From: Chryseobacterium sp. MYb264
GTDB taxonomy: Bacteria; Bacteroidota; Bacteroidia; Flavobacteriales; Weeksellaceae
Length of the DNA: 64,000 bases
Direction of reading: 5' to 3'
Assembly: GCF_035974275.1 (NCBI RefSeq)
Contig: NZ_CP142422.1
Span: 3,472,001 to 3,536,000 of the forward strand
Shown here: positions 51,711 to 60,976 of the stretch, piece by piece
Layout of the letters: every line of letters begins with the position of its first letter
How positions within the stretch are numbered: position 1 is the stretch's first letter
Notes under the pieces: generated by a model
What the model saw: the letters and a program-made list of their open reading frames with translations, nothing else
Database searches by the model: none
Told to the model about the DNA's origin: nothing
Position numbers and translations under genes: made by a program

Positions 51711-52121
51711 ATGAAAAAACAAATTTTAGCAGCGGCAATCATTTCTCTTGCCGTAGTATCCTGCAAAAAATCTGTAACTAAAACCGAAAGCGTTGAAAAC
51801 CCTGACGGGTCTGTAACTACCACCACAACAACGGAAACAAGCAATACAGACCTGGTGGACAGTGCTAAGATCGACGAGGCGAAAGCCAACGTAAAAAACA
51901 AGGTAGATGAGGCCGGAAATAAAATAGATGATGCCGCTCAAAAAGCGAAAGAGAAAATCGATGCTACGGCAGATAAAACCAAACAAGATCTTCACAAAGC
52001 CGGACAGGATATTAAATCTGAAGCCGATAAAGTAGGTAAAGATGCTAAAGAAGCAGCTAAAAAAGGAGCTTCTAAAGTAGAAGATGCCGCTAAAAAACTA
52101 AAAGAAGATCTAAGCAAATAA
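51711..52121 (+). CDS. LEA-like helical lipoprotein
   Basis: 136 aa. Lipobox ISLAVVSC gives a lipoprotein. It has a Thr-rich spacer (GSVTTTTTTETSNT), then about 80 residues of 11-mer-like Lys/Ala/Asp repeats (VKNKVDEAGNKIDDAAQKAK …), as in LEA or YtxH-like stress proteins, which may protect membranes or act as spacers. It is followed by a terminator. The Lys/Glu/Ala composition makes homology calls uncertain. Confidence 0.78.
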   Translation: MKKQILAAAIISLAVVSCKKSVTKTESVENPDGSVTTTTTTETSNTDLVDSAKIDEAKANVKNKVDEAGNKIDDAAQKAKEKIDATADKTKQDLHKAGQDIKSEADKVGKDAKEAAKKGASKVEDAAKKLKEDLSK

Positions 52122-52127
52122 AAAACA

Positions 52128-52151
52128 AACCGCAGTTGTCGCTGCGGTTTT
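52128..52151. terminator. Bidirectional terminator
   Basis: AAACCGCAG and CTGCGGTTT, 9-bp stem and 6-base loop, between convergent genes. Confidence 0.9.
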
Positions 52152-52153
52152 CG

Positions 52154-53677
52154 TTATTTATAATTAAGATCTAGCAAGGGCTCTATATATTCTCTGTCAT
52201 TGCTTAGTCTGGGAACCTTATTTTGGCCTCCGAGCTTTCCTTTTGACTCTAACCATGAGTAAAATAAATTAGGCTTCGCAACATGCACTATCGGCCTTTT
52301 TAAGGTCATGTTATTATAACGCTTAGCTTCGTAATCGGAATTAATGGACTTCAAATGCTGATCAAAAATATCGATAAAACTTTCGATATCGTCTGGTTTC
52401 TTACAGAATTCAAAAATCCACTCGTGGGCACCCCCTTCATTTTCCTTCATAAAAACTGGAGCTCCGGTAAAATCGGTTACAGACGCTTGGGTTTCATTAC
52501 AGGCTTTGGAAAGGGCAGATTCTACATTGGTAATCATTAATTCTTCTCCAAAAGCATTGATATAATGTTTCGTACGACCCGTAATTTTTATTCTGAAAGG
52601 ATTTACTGAGGTAAAAATGACGGTATCTCCAATTAAATACCTCCAAAGTCCACCATTGGTCGTAATCACCATGGCATAATTTTTACCTGCTTCCACGTCT
52701 TCCAGGCTTACGACTTTCGGATGGGAATAGTGAAATTGATCCATCGGGATAAACTCGTAAAAAATGCCATAATCCAACATCAAAAGCATTTCATCACTAT
52801 TTGGTCTGTCCTGGATTCCAAAAAAGCCTTCGGAAGCATTATAGATTTCGTAATAATTGATGTTTTTTCCGATAATCTGCTTGAACTGTTCCTTGTAAGG
52901 TTTAAAACTGATTCCGCCATGAAAGAAAACTTCGAGGTTGGGCCACAATTCAGAAACACTGTCTACATCGGTTTCTTTCAAAACGCGTTGAAGCAAAACC
53001 ATCATCCAGCTCGGAACGCCTAAAATACTTCCGACATCTTCATTTTTAACTTCAGATGTAATTGCATTAAGTTTACTTTCCCATTCTCCCATCAGAGAAA
53101 CCTTTTTGCTTGGCGTGGTGGTGATCTCCACCCAAAACGGAAGGTTATCAATCAAAATAGCAGATAGATCCCCGAATTTGGTATTAAAGTCGGCGTATAA
53201 TTCAGAACTTCCTCCTAAACGTAAATTTTTATAATTGAATAACTGATTTTCAGGATGATTATTGGCATAAATGGAAACCATGTCCTTTCCTGCTTTCATA
53301 TGGCAATATTCAAGGCTTTCTGCGGAAATAGGGATGAATTTGCTCTTTGCATTGGTTGTGCCCGAAGACTTTGCAAAATGCTTGATGTATCCTGGCCAGG
53401 TGACATCCTTTTGCCCTTGTCTTGCCTTTTCAATATAAGGTTCAAAATCTTCGTAGGTAACGATAGGAACTTTATTTTTAAAATCCTCATAGCTCGAAAT
53501 AGAATTAAAACCATATTTTCTGCCGTATTCAGTATCCTCAGCATGAAACAGTTGTGAAAATAAAATTCCCTTCTGTGTTTCAATGGGATGATCCATAAAA
53601 TTCTGTATCTGATCTATCCTTTGGCGGATAAACCAGTTGACCACAGTATTGAAAAGTGCTTTCGTTGCCATATCCAA
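52154..53677 (-). CDS. GH3-family acyl-adenylate/acid-amido synthetase
   Basis: A 507-aa bacterial member of the GH3 (auxin-responsive promoter) family, an ANL-type enzyme that adenylates carboxylic acids and couples them to amino acids in plants. The ATP motif is KSSGTTNAKSKFIP; YNASEGFFGIQ and GLWRYLIGDTVIFTS are the second and third ATP motifs, and GRTKHYINAFGEEL the hinge. Substrates of bacterial GH3 enzymes are mostly unknown. Start is at ATG 53677 or the ATG two codons later. It is transcribed alone. Confidence 0.92.
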   Translation of the reverse strand: MDMATKALFNTVVNWFIRQRIDQIQNFMDHPIETQKGILFSQLFHAEDTEYGRKYGFNSISSYEDFKNKVPIVTYEDFEPYIEKARQGQKDVTWPGYIKHFAKSSGTTNAKSKFIPISAESLEYCHMKAGKDMVSIYANNHPENQLFNYKNLRLGGSSELYADFNTKFGDLSAILIDNLPFWVEITTTPSKKVSLMGEWESKLNAITSEVKNEDVGSILGVPSWMMVLLQRVLKETDVDSVSELWPNLEVFFHGGISFKPYKEQFKQIIGKNINYYEIYNASEGFFGIQDRPNSDEMLLMLDYGIFYEFIPMDQFHYSHPKVVSLEDVEAGKNYAMVITTNGGLWRYLIGDTVIFTSVNPFRIKITGRTKHYINAFGEELMITNVESALSKACNETQASVTDFTGAPVFMKENEGGAHEWIFEFCKKPDDIESFIDIFDQHLKSINSDYEAKRYNNMTLKRPIVHVAKPNLFYSWLESKGKLGGQNKVPRLSNDREYIEPLLDLNYK

Positions 53678-53721
53678 ATATAATAATATTTGCCTTTTTA
53701 GAGAATATTTTATTAGTTAAA

Positions 53722-53750
53722 TAAAAAAACCGCTACAATAGTGCAGCGGT
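53722..53750 (-). terminator. Terminator of the bacilliredoxin gene
   Basis: On the minus strand ACCGCT, 10-base loop, AGCGGT, then seven T residues. Confidence 0.75.
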
Positions 53751-53774
53751 CGTGTATCTGAAATGATTGTGCTC

Positions 53775-54185
53775 TTAGCAATACTCGTCATAAGCAGCCT
53801 GAAGGTTGGCAGCAATTGCTCCTGCAGGGTTTCCTTCGATGTGGTGTCTTTCAAGCATATGAACCAATTCTCCGTCTTTAAAAAGAGCCACACATGGTGA
53901 GCTTGGAGGGAATGGTGCTAAATGCTTTCTCGCTTCTACAACTGCCTCAGTATCGAAACCAGCGAAAACAGTCGTTAAATGATCAGGTTTTTTCTCACCT
54001 GTCAAAGAATATACAACTCCCGGTCTTGCAGCTCCGGCAGCACATCCGCATACAGAGTTGATCACCAGTAGAGTGGTTCCCGATTGTTTTAATGCTTCTT
54101 CTACCTGCGTTGGTGTCGTTAAGTCTTCGAAGCCTTTATCTGTAAGTTCAGCCTTCATAGGCAGTACTAAATCTTGTGGATACAT
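53775..54185 (-). CDS. BrxA/BrxB-family bacilliredoxin
   Basis: A 136-aa thioredoxin-fold protein of the YphP/YqiW family. The active-site motif CGCAAGAARPG (Cys-Gly-Cys) follows TTLLVINSV, and the family-specific end FKDGELVHMLERHHIEG is present. In Bacillus these reduce bacillithiol mixed disulfides; in Bacteroidota, which mostly also make bacillithiol, a similar role is expected. It has a further Cys at the C-terminus. Transcribed alone. Confidence 0.94.
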   Translation of the reverse strand: MYPQDLVLPMKAELTDKGFEDLTTPTQVEEALKQSGTTLLVINSVCGCAAGAARPGVVYSLTGEKKPDHLTTVFAGFDTEAVVEARKHLAPFPPSSPCVALFKDGELVHMLERHHIEGNPAGAIAANLQAAYDEYC

Positions 54186-54600
54186 ATTTTTGTTTTTTTT
54201 GATCTATGCAAATTTAAGCAATTAATTACGTTTCTTCAATACATAAAAACTATCAAAGCTTTTGGGAAAGAAAATGAACTGATTATTAATTGTATATAAA
54301 TATTCTAAAAATTGTGAATTAAAATGATGGATAAGTGATTTTTTTTACTAAATTTGAAATGATTCTAAAAACAAGAGCCTTTTGAAAAAACATTACCCTT
54401 TCCCTCTAATGAAAGAATGCCAATAATTTAATGCGAGATTATTGATATGCAAGAAATAACAAGAAGCCCTGAACTAATGTTCAGGGCTTCTTTAATCAAA
54501 TCGATATGCAAAGGTTGAATATCCTTTTTTAATGGTTGATGGTTTTTTGGTTGTTAGTTGATAGTTTAATACCTATCGGTGGACAACAATTAACCAACGA
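54186..54600. repeat. 415-bp gap with terminator and repeat text
   Basis: No gene seen. A perfect hairpin at 54463-54490 is listed separately. Between it and yqeY lies 'aatggttgatggtttttt' and 'gttagttgatagttt' (54530-54570), the same kind of sequence that is found translated within murG. Confidence 0.55.
54463..54490. terminator. Strong hairpin, terminator of the dcw/yqeY operon
   Basis: GAAGCCCTGAAC and GTTCAGGGCTTC, perfect 12-bp stem, 4-base loop. It lies downstream of the minus-strand ftsZ-yqeY unit. Confidence 0.85.
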
Positions 54601-55047
54601 TTAAGAAAGCAGCTTTTTCGCCATCTCGGAAATACTTTTTCCGTCAGATTTTCCGGCTAATGTTTTTGAGGCTACTCCCATTACTTTTCCTAAATCTTTC
54701 ACAGATTCAGCGCCAGTTTCAGCAATAATATTTTTCATTTCTGCTTCCAACTCTTCAGCAGAAAGTTGCTTTGGTAAAAATTGCTCAATAATTTTCATCT
54801 GAGCATCTTCTACTTCCGCAAGGTCATTTCTTCCCTGCGCGGTAAACTGATCGTAAGAATCTTTACGCTGTTTTACCATTCTCTGAAGAATAGCAATTTC
54901 CTGTTCTGCTGTTACTTCTGCACCTCTGGCTTCAGTTTGCAGCAATAATATTTGAGATTTTACAGCACGAAGAGAGTCCAAAGCAACTCTGTCTTTTGCT
55001 CTCATTGCTGTTTTTATAGCTTCGCTTATGGTATGTTCTAAACTCAT
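54601..55047 (-). CDS. GatB/YqeY domain protein
   Basis: 148 aa from the ATG at 55047 (MSLEHTISEAIKTAM); an in-frame ATG 33 bp upstream gives an extension without family support. The helical YqeY fold has RAKDRVALDSLRAVKSQILL, QRMVKQRKDSYDQF and KIIEQFLPKQLS, and ends with the GatB-tail-like part DLGKVMGVASKTLAGKSDGKSIS. YqeY proteins resemble the tRNA-binding tail of the amidotransferase GatB; function is not settled. It follows ftsZ, as is common in this phylum. Confidence 0.92.
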   Translation of the reverse strand: MSLEHTISEAIKTAMRAKDRVALDSLRAVKSQILLLQTEARGAEVTAEQEIAILQRMVKQRKDSYDQFTAQGRNDLAEVEDAQMKIIEQFLPKQLSAEELEAEMKNIIAETGAESVKDLGKVMGVASKTLAGKSDGKSISEMAKKLLS

Positions 55048-55142
55048 TTTAATTAATTTACCAATGTAAAAGTGTATCAATGTATCAATAATGCGTAATA
55101 TAAAAATTGTTACATTATTTAGATTGATACATTGTTACATGA

Positions 55143-57026
55143 TTAGTCTACGTCTTTATTTAAAAATCTATTCTCTCTGATCTGCATATTTCCATCGTTA
55201 TCAGATAAATAGGTGTTGATATTCTGATCTGATGCATTGGTTCCTTCAATAGAAATATTCTTTCTTTTGAATGCAGGGATCGATTCAAATTCACTGGTGC
55301 TGTCAAAATTCTGATAACGCGAATTGAATTCTTTTAATTTATTTCTTCTTTCAATGACTCTTTCCTGATCAACGGTTTTATTCACAAACGTGAATTCTTC
55401 TTCAGTTTTCTGAGCTTCTGTTTGAGGTTTTGTTTCTGCTACAGGCTCTTCTTTCAAATGCTGAAAGAAATGTTCTACTTTCTGAAGCGGTTCCTCTGTT
55501 AGCTGATTTACCTCACCGGCTGTTGCCAATTCTGCTTTAGGCTGCCCGAAATCAGATTTGGGCTCATTTCTTGTGGGTTCATTCACAAAAAAACTAAATT
55601 CCACAGGCTTTTCCTGAGAATAAGAATTATTGAATGAATTCGATTGTGGCTCATCTTTTTTATTATCAAAATCAAACTTGAAAGATTCAATTTCAAGATC
55701 ATTAGGATCATCTATATCATCTTCAGAAGTGAAAAGACTGTAAGACTCTTCGTTTTCTTCCTGATTTTTCCAACTTTGAGCATCTTCTTCTCTGTCGGTA
55801 AACTTTATTTCAGCTCTTCTTTCTTCCTGCTCGATAATCATCTTTTTCTCTGCAGATGCAGCAGCTCCGTAATGATGAGTATCATTTTCTTCATCATCTA
55901 ATCTGAAAAGATTTTTCCCTCCAAAATCATGAGATCCCGTAGTTTGTCTTTCTTCTCTTGTTTTGAAAGGTGAAGCTTTTGGAGAATCGAAACTATCATT
56001 TAAGCTAATTTTGATTTTCTCAGTCGGTCCGGCAAATTTTTTATTGTCATTAGAAAAACCTGTTGCAATAACAAGAACGCTTACAGAATCTCCTAATTCT
56101 TCATCAGCACCCACCCCGAAAATAATATCCGCGGTGTTTCCTGCCTCTTTCTGGATGTGGTCCATAATGATACCGATCTCGTCCATCGTTACTTCTTCAG
56201 CACCACTTCTGATCAACAATAGAACGTTTTTCGCGCCCGTAATTTTGTTGTCATTCAATAGAGGTGAGTCTAATGCCTTTCTTACCGCTTCTTCTGCTTT
56301 ATTTTCGCCGGAAGCAATACCTGTAGACATCAACGCTGTACCGGAATTCTGAAGCACAGATTTAGCATCTCTAAAGTCAATGTTGACATCAAAGTAACCT
56401 GTAATAACTTCTGCCATTCCTTTAGCAGCATTTGTCAACACTTCATCGGCCTTTGAGAATCCTTGTTTGAATCCTAGATTTCCGAATTGTTGTCTTAGTT
56501 TATCATTATTGATTACAATAAGTGAATCAACATTATTTCTTAATTTATCAAGACCGTTTTCCGCTTGTTCTAATCTTCTTTTACCTTCAAAACTAAAAGG
56601 AACGGTAACAATACCCACGGTAAGAATTCCCATGTCTTTTGCCACCTTAGCGATTACAGGAGCAGCACCGGTACCTGTACCACCACCCATTCCGGCAGTG
56701 ATGAATACCATTTTGGTGTTTTGCCCCATTGCAGCTTTGATGTCTTCGATGCTTTCGATAGCAGATTTTTCACCTACTTCCGGATCGGCACCTGCACCAA
56801 GACCTTCTGTAATGGTGGTTCCCAACTGTACTTTGTTGGCAACCGGGTTATTATCTAGAGTTTGAGCATCCGTATTACAAATTACGAAGTCTACCCCGTA
56901 AATTCCTTTCTCGTACATGTGCTTCAGCGCGTTGTTTCCACCGCCACCTACACCGATAACTTTGATGATCGATGAATTTCCCTTTGGCAAATCAAATGAA
57001 AATCCTTGTGTACCTATATTTTCCAT
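55143..57026 (-). CDS. ftsZ: Cell division protein FtsZ, with very long C-terminal linker
   Basis: A 627-aa FtsZ. The GTPase/polymerisation core (about residues 1-330) is standard: GVGGGGNNA, AGMGGGTGTGAAPVIA (tubulin signature) and the T7 loop NIDFRDAKSVL. The remaining about 300 residues are a highly charged, disordered linker rich in Glu, Asn, Lys and Pro, far longer than in E. coli (about 50). The extreme C-terminus (QIRENRFLNKDVD) is only a loose match to the usual FtsA-binding peptide. It follows ftsA with an 85-bp gap containing 'aattgataatcgatttcatgataattgata' type repeats. Confidence 0.97.
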   Translation of the reverse strand: MENIGTQGFSFDLPKGNSSIIKVIGVGGGGNNALKHMYEKGIYGVDFVICNTDAQTLDNNPVANKVQLGTTITEGLGAGADPEVGEKSAIESIEDIKAAMGQNTKMVFITAGMGGGTGTGAAPVIAKVAKDMGILTVGIVTVPFSFEGKRRLEQAENGLDKLRNNVDSLIVINNDKLRQQFGNLGFKQGFSKADEVLTNAAKGMAEVITGYFDVNIDFRDAKSVLQNSGTALMSTGIASGENKAEEAVRKALDSPLLNDNKITGAKNVLLLIRSGAEEVTMDEIGIIMDHIQKEAGNTADIIFGVGADEELGDSVSVLVIATGFSNDNKKFAGPTEKIKISLNDSFDSPKASPFKTREERQTTGSHDFGGKNLFRLDDEENDTHHYGAAASAEKKMIIEQEERRAEIKFTDREEDAQSWKNQEENEESYSLFTSEDDIDDPNDLEIESFKFDFDNKKDEPQSNSFNNSYSQEKPVEFSFFVNEPTRNEPKSDFGQPKAELATAGEVNQLTEEPLQKVEHFFQHLKEEPVAETKPQTEAQKTEEEFTFVNKTVDQERVIERRNKLKEFNSRYQNFDSTSEFESIPAFKRKNISIEGTNASDQNINTYLSDNDGNMQIRENRFLNKDVD

Positions 57027-57111
57027 AACTGTTTTTTTAATAATTGATAATCGATTTCATGATAATTGATAACAAGACATTTTATCGATTACCATTCACC
57101 ATTTATATTTT

Positions 57112-58500
57112 TTACTCTACTTCTTCAAAGAATTTTTTAACTTTCTCCATAAGCGACTGGCCGAATGTCAACTTTGCCGCCCTCTTGCTTTCCTGTGGCT
57201 GAGGAACAACTTCCTGTTCCTGAATAGGCGCAATTTGCTGAACTACTGGTTGTGCAGTTTCAACAGGTGCTTTTGCTGCTTCCTGCTTTGGTTTTTCGGG
57301 AACAATTTCTTCTTCCGCCAAAGCGTTCTGCTTTTTGTCGCGAATTTTTAAACTTTCCATCAACAATCCAATGGAAGTAGCAAATTCCGGACCTTTAAGA
57401 TACTGGTTTTTATCATTCGCAATGTATTCATTTGCAAAACCAATTCTGCTGTCGAAACCTGTTGTATAATTGGCTAGCTGACGAAGATGCTTCAGATTAG
57501 AACCACCACCCGTCAAAACAATTCCTGCAATCAGTTTTTTCTTTTGTTCAAACGCACCATAAGCTTTTAATTCTGTATTTACCATTTCAAGGATTTCTTC
57601 AACTCTCGCATTGATGATCTGTGCTAAAGTTTTTAACGAAATCTCTTTGTCAGGTCTTCCATGAAGCCCCGGAATGGTCACATACGTACTGTCTTTTTCA
57701 AGCTCAGGAACTGCAGAACCGAATTTTACCTTCAGTTGTTCTGCATGTTTTTCGATGATCGAACAGCCTTCTTTAATGTCTTCCGTGATAATTCCACCTC
57801 CGTAAGGGATCACACACGTATGACGAATAATATTATCTTTGAATATAGCAATATCCGTAGTACCACCACCAATGTCTACGATGGCCACTCCGGCTTCTTT
57901 TTCTTCTTTTGTCAATACAGCTTCAGATGATGCTAAAGGTTCCAAGGTAAGAGCTTCCATTTCCAGACCTGCTTCACGAACGCATCTTGCGATGTTTCGG
58001 ATGCTTCCCATTTGTCCTACAACAACGTGGAAATTAGCCTCCAAACGTTTCCCATGCATTCCCACAGGCTCCTGAATTTCACCTTCAGAATCTACCTTAT
58101 ACTCCTGAGGAAGTACGTGGATGATTTCTTCACCGGGAAGCATGACCAGCTTTTTTACCTGATCTTTTAACGCTTCAATGTCGTCATCGGTAATGAACTT
58201 ATCCGGATGTTCACGCATAATATAATCAGAGTGCTGTAGAGAACGAATATGTTTTCCTGCAATTCCTACCGTAACTTTGCGGATAGGAACACCAGCACTT
58301 GACTGTGCTTCAGACACAGCTGCTTTGATTGAATTAATGGTTTGCGAAATATTGTTCACAATCCCTTTATGAACCCCAAGACTTTTGGCCTTACCAACAC
58401 CGAGAACTTCTATTTTCCCGTGTGCATTCCTCCTTCCGACAATGGCGACAATCTTCGTTGTCCCAATGTCCAGACCTACTGAATACTCTTGATTTTCCAT
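57112..58500 (-). CDS. ftsA: Cell division protein FtsA
   Basis: A 462-aa actin-like ATPase that anchors FtsZ to the membrane. SVGLDIGTTKIVAIVGR is phosphate loop 1; the 1C domain region, IVDIGGGTTDIAIF (phosphate 2) and GIVLTGGGSNLKHL (adenosine) are clear. A Pro/Gln/Glu-rich linker (about 390-440) leads to the amphipathic tip SLMEKVKKFFEEVE that would bind the membrane. Located between ftsQ and ftsZ. Confidence 0.97.
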   Translation of the reverse strand: MENQEYSVGLDIGTTKIVAIVGRRNAHGKIEVLGVGKAKSLGVHKGIVNNISQTINSIKAAVSEAQSSAGVPIRKVTVGIAGKHIRSLQHSDYIMREHPDKFITDDDIEALKDQVKKLVMLPGEEIIHVLPQEYKVDSEGEIQEPVGMHGKRLEANFHVVVGQMGSIRNIARCVREAGLEMEALTLEPLASSEAVLTKEEKEAGVAIVDIGGGTTDIAIFKDNIIRHTCVIPYGGGIITEDIKEGCSIIEKHAEQLKVKFGSAVPELEKDSTYVTIPGLHGRPDKEISLKTLAQIINARVEEILEMVNTELKAYGAFEQKKKLIAGIVLTGGGSNLKHLRQLANYTTGFDSRIGFANEYIANDKNQYLKGPEFATSIGLLMESLKIRDKKQNALAEEEIVPEKPKQEAAKAPVETAQPVVQQIAPIQEQEVVPQPQESKRAAKLTFGQSLMEKVKKFFEEVE

Positions 58501-58522
58501 TTTTTATATCGATTTGATTTTT

Positions 58523-59491
58523 TTATTCTATTTTAACCTTTGCTTTAGTCTTCGGTTTTGCGGCCGTGGGTTTCTTCTCTGTTTTTGGGTTCTCCTTGGG
58601 TTTGGGTTTAGTTTTTGGTTTTATACTTTCCTTCGGTTTTGCCGAAGCAGAGCTAGGTTTTTTAGTTTCTTTTTTGGTCTCGGTTGTTTTCTTTACAGCG
58701 GTTGGAGTAGGAACTTTTGCGAGTTCTTTATTTCCAGCCTTTAAAATACTGTCATTTTCTTTAAAATAAGGATTTAAAGTGGTTACAATCTGATTTTGAT
58801 ATTTCACCGAAACCATATTGTACTTTTGAGGATCCTGAAATACAAGGTATTTTTCGACAAATGTTTTAAAGCCTTTTACTTTAAAATCAATATTATCCAG
58901 ATCACCAATTTCCACTCTGTAGTTTCCTTCACTGGTCAAAAGATTAAAATCTCCGTTCCGGTCTTTTGAAACACCAATAAAGAATTTTTTACTGAAATCA
59001 TCTTTATCAATTTTTTCAACCAACTCTGCCAGTTTTGCATATTCCTCTCTCTTCACCTTTCCTGTTACCAACATACAGGGGTGGGAATAGGTTTTCGATA
59101 TAGGAAACTCAATCCCTTTTTCATCTACATAGAAATCTTTTCCATCATAATTCAATCTGAAAACCGGAATTCTCTGCTTAATATCTAAATTCAATTTTCC
59201 ATTTAAATTTAAATAAACATTGGCACTGTCAACAGCCGGAAGCGCATTTATTTTCTTTTCCAGTGTCGGAATATCAATATCTCCAACTTTACCCGACGGA
59301 TTTTCTTTTTTTACAATCTCGCGAATGTCTTTTTCATCAACAAAATAAACAGGTGTCTTCTCATTCATCTTTACAGAAATTTTATTGTCAGTAATCGTCT
59401 GACCATTGAATTTCTTCAAAGAGAAACTCAACAGAAACCCAAGGATGATTACTGTGATGGCAATTTTTAATATTCTGTATTTATTTTTCAT
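58523..59491 (-). CDS. ftsQ: Cell division protein FtsQ (POTRA), with Lys/Pro-rich tail
   Basis: A 322-aa bitopic protein. One transmembrane helix (ILKIAITVIILGFLLSFSL), then a POTRA-like domain (PVYFVDEKDIREIVKKENPSGKVGDIDIPTLEKKINALP) and the FtsQ beta domain with INLDIKQRIPVFRL-like LNLDIKQRIPVFRL and YVDEKGIEFPIS. The last about 60 residues are a periplasmic low-complexity tail of Lys, Pro, Thr and Ala (KPKESIKPKTKPKPKENPKT), absent in most FtsQ proteins and possibly binding peptidoglycan or teichoic-like anions. Confidence 0.9.
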   Translation of the reverse strand: MKNKYRILKIAITVIILGFLLSFSLKKFNGQTITDNKISVKMNEKTPVYFVDEKDIREIVKKENPSGKVGDIDIPTLEKKINALPAVDSANVYLNLNGKLNLDIKQRIPVFRLNYDGKDFYVDEKGIEFPISKTYSHPCMLVTGKVKREEYAKLAELVEKIDKDDFSKKFFIGVSKDRNGDFNLLTSEGNYRVEIGDLDNIDFKVKGFKTFVEKYLVFQDPQKYNMVSVKYQNQIVTTLNPYFKENDSILKAGNKELAKVPTPTAVKKTTETKKETKKPSSASAKPKESIKPKTKPKPKENPKTEKKPTAAKPKTKAKVKIE

Positions 59492-59563
59492 TATTTTAAG
59501 ATGACAGATTTTAGACGTCAGATTTCAGACATTTAAAACTGTTTTAATATTTTCATTAATGCT

Positions 59564-60922
59564 TTATTTATTTTCCATCAATTCACAAATAGGATCATAC
59601 AGCGTATCAATATTTCCTGCACCTACTGTAAGAATGATATCAAAATCTTTTTCTTTTATTTTATCGAAAGCTTCACTTAATGTTGAAACTTCCTTTTTAT
59701 CTAAATTAACTTTTTTTATTAACCAATCTGAAGTAATTCCTTCAAAATTTTCCTGAAGTTCTCTCGCAGGATAAATATCAAGCAAAATCAATTCATCAGC
59801 CTGACTTAAACTTTCTGCAAATCCGTCTGCGAAATCTCTCGTTCTGCTGAAAAGATGAGGTTGAAAAACCACCAATAATTTCTTTTCAGGGTAAAAAGTC
59901 CGGATCGAGCTCATCACCGCATTGATTTCCGTTGGATGATGCGCGTAATCGTCGATGTAAATTTTACCGTTTTCGTATCTGTGCTTGGTATATCTTCTTT
60001 TAATTCCTTTAAAATTGGCAATTGCTTTTTTCAGGGTTTCGAAATCAACGCCCAAATTGCTTAAAATGGCTAATGCAACCGTTGCATTTTCCACATTATG
60101 AATTCCGGGAACATCCCAAACAAAATCTTTAATCGTTTCTGTTGGAGTATGGAAATCAAAATAATTTTGATCGCCTTCCATTCTTAGGTTATCCGCGTAA
60201 TAATCAGCTACTTCATTTACTGCATACGTGATATGGGGTCTTCCGATCTCAATTCCTTTTCTTACAAAAAGCTGTTTGTCATTCGGAACTAAGGCTGCAA
60301 ATTGTCGGAAACCTTCTTCAATGGTATTTTTATCACCATAAATATCCAAATGATCTGCATCTGTGGAAGTTACTACCGCCCAATCCGGAGAAAGGTTAAG
60401 GAAACTTCTGTCATATTCATCTGCTTCAACAACAGAATATTGCGAACCATTATAAAGGAAATTCGATTTAAAATTCTCGGAAATTCCACCTAAAAAACAT
60501 GAGAAAGGCAAATCTGCTTCTTTGCACAAGTGCGAAACTAGGGTAGAAGTCGTTGTTTTTCCATGAGTTCCGGCAACAGCAATACAATCTGTATTTTCTG
60601 TAATTAAACCTAGAACTTTTGCTCTTTTTAAAACTTCAAACTGATGATCATTAAAATAATCTAAAATCCTTAAAACCTTGATGGCAGGAGTATAAATTAC
60701 TAATGTATTTTCCTTCTGAAGCGAAGTGATTCTTTCATCAATAACATCTTCAAAAACAATATCAATTCCCTCACTCATTAAAGTCTGAGTAAGTTTGGTG
60801 TTGGTTTTATCATAGCCAGAAACTTTCTTGCCTGAAGCATGGAAATAACGTGCTAAAGCACTCATTCCGATACCTCCGATTCCAACGAAGTAAAAATTTT
60901 GATATGTTTCTAAAACTTTCAT
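59564..60922 (-). CDS. murC: UDP-N-acetylmuramate-L-alanine ligase
   Basis: A 452-aa MurC. FVGIGGIGMSALARYFHASG binds UDP; CIAVAGTHGKTTTSTLVSHL is the ATP P-loop; EADEYDRSFLNLSPDWAVVTSTDADHLDIY is the central domain hallmark, given in part. The C-terminal domain has DDYAHHPTEINAV and FQPHLFSRTRDF. It adds L-Ala to UDP-MurNAc in the cytoplasm. Between murG and ftsQ. Confidence 0.97.
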   Translation of the reverse strand: MKVLETYQNFYFVGIGGIGMSALARYFHASGKKVSGYDKTNTKLTQTLMSEGIDIVFEDVIDERITSLQKENTLVIYTPAIKVLRILDYFNDHQFEVLKRAKVLGLITENTDCIAVAGTHGKTTTSTLVSHLCKEADLPFSCFLGGISENFKSNFLYNGSQYSVVEADEYDRSFLNLSPDWAVVTSTDADHLDIYGDKNTIEEGFRQFAALVPNDKQLFVRKGIEIGRPHITYAVNEVADYYADNLRMEGDQNYFDFHTPTETIKDFVWDVPGIHNVENATVALAILSNLGVDFETLKKAIANFKGIKRRYTKHRYENGKIYIDDYAHHPTEINAVMSSIRTFYPEKKLLVVFQPHLFSRTRDFADGFAESLSQADELILLDIYPARELQENFEGITSDWLIKKVNLDKKEVSTLSEAFDKIKEKDFDIILTVGAGNIDTLYDPICELMENK

Positions 60923-60976
60923 TATTTAATTAAAATATTTAAAGATTAAATGATTAAAAAATTAATTCAGATTATC

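Noticed and set aside
56467..56865. Plus-strand ORFs opposite ftsZ, ftsA and murG
   Set aside because: Open frames opposite well-conserved genes with low-complexity, Ser/Pro/Ile-rich translations; typical shadows.
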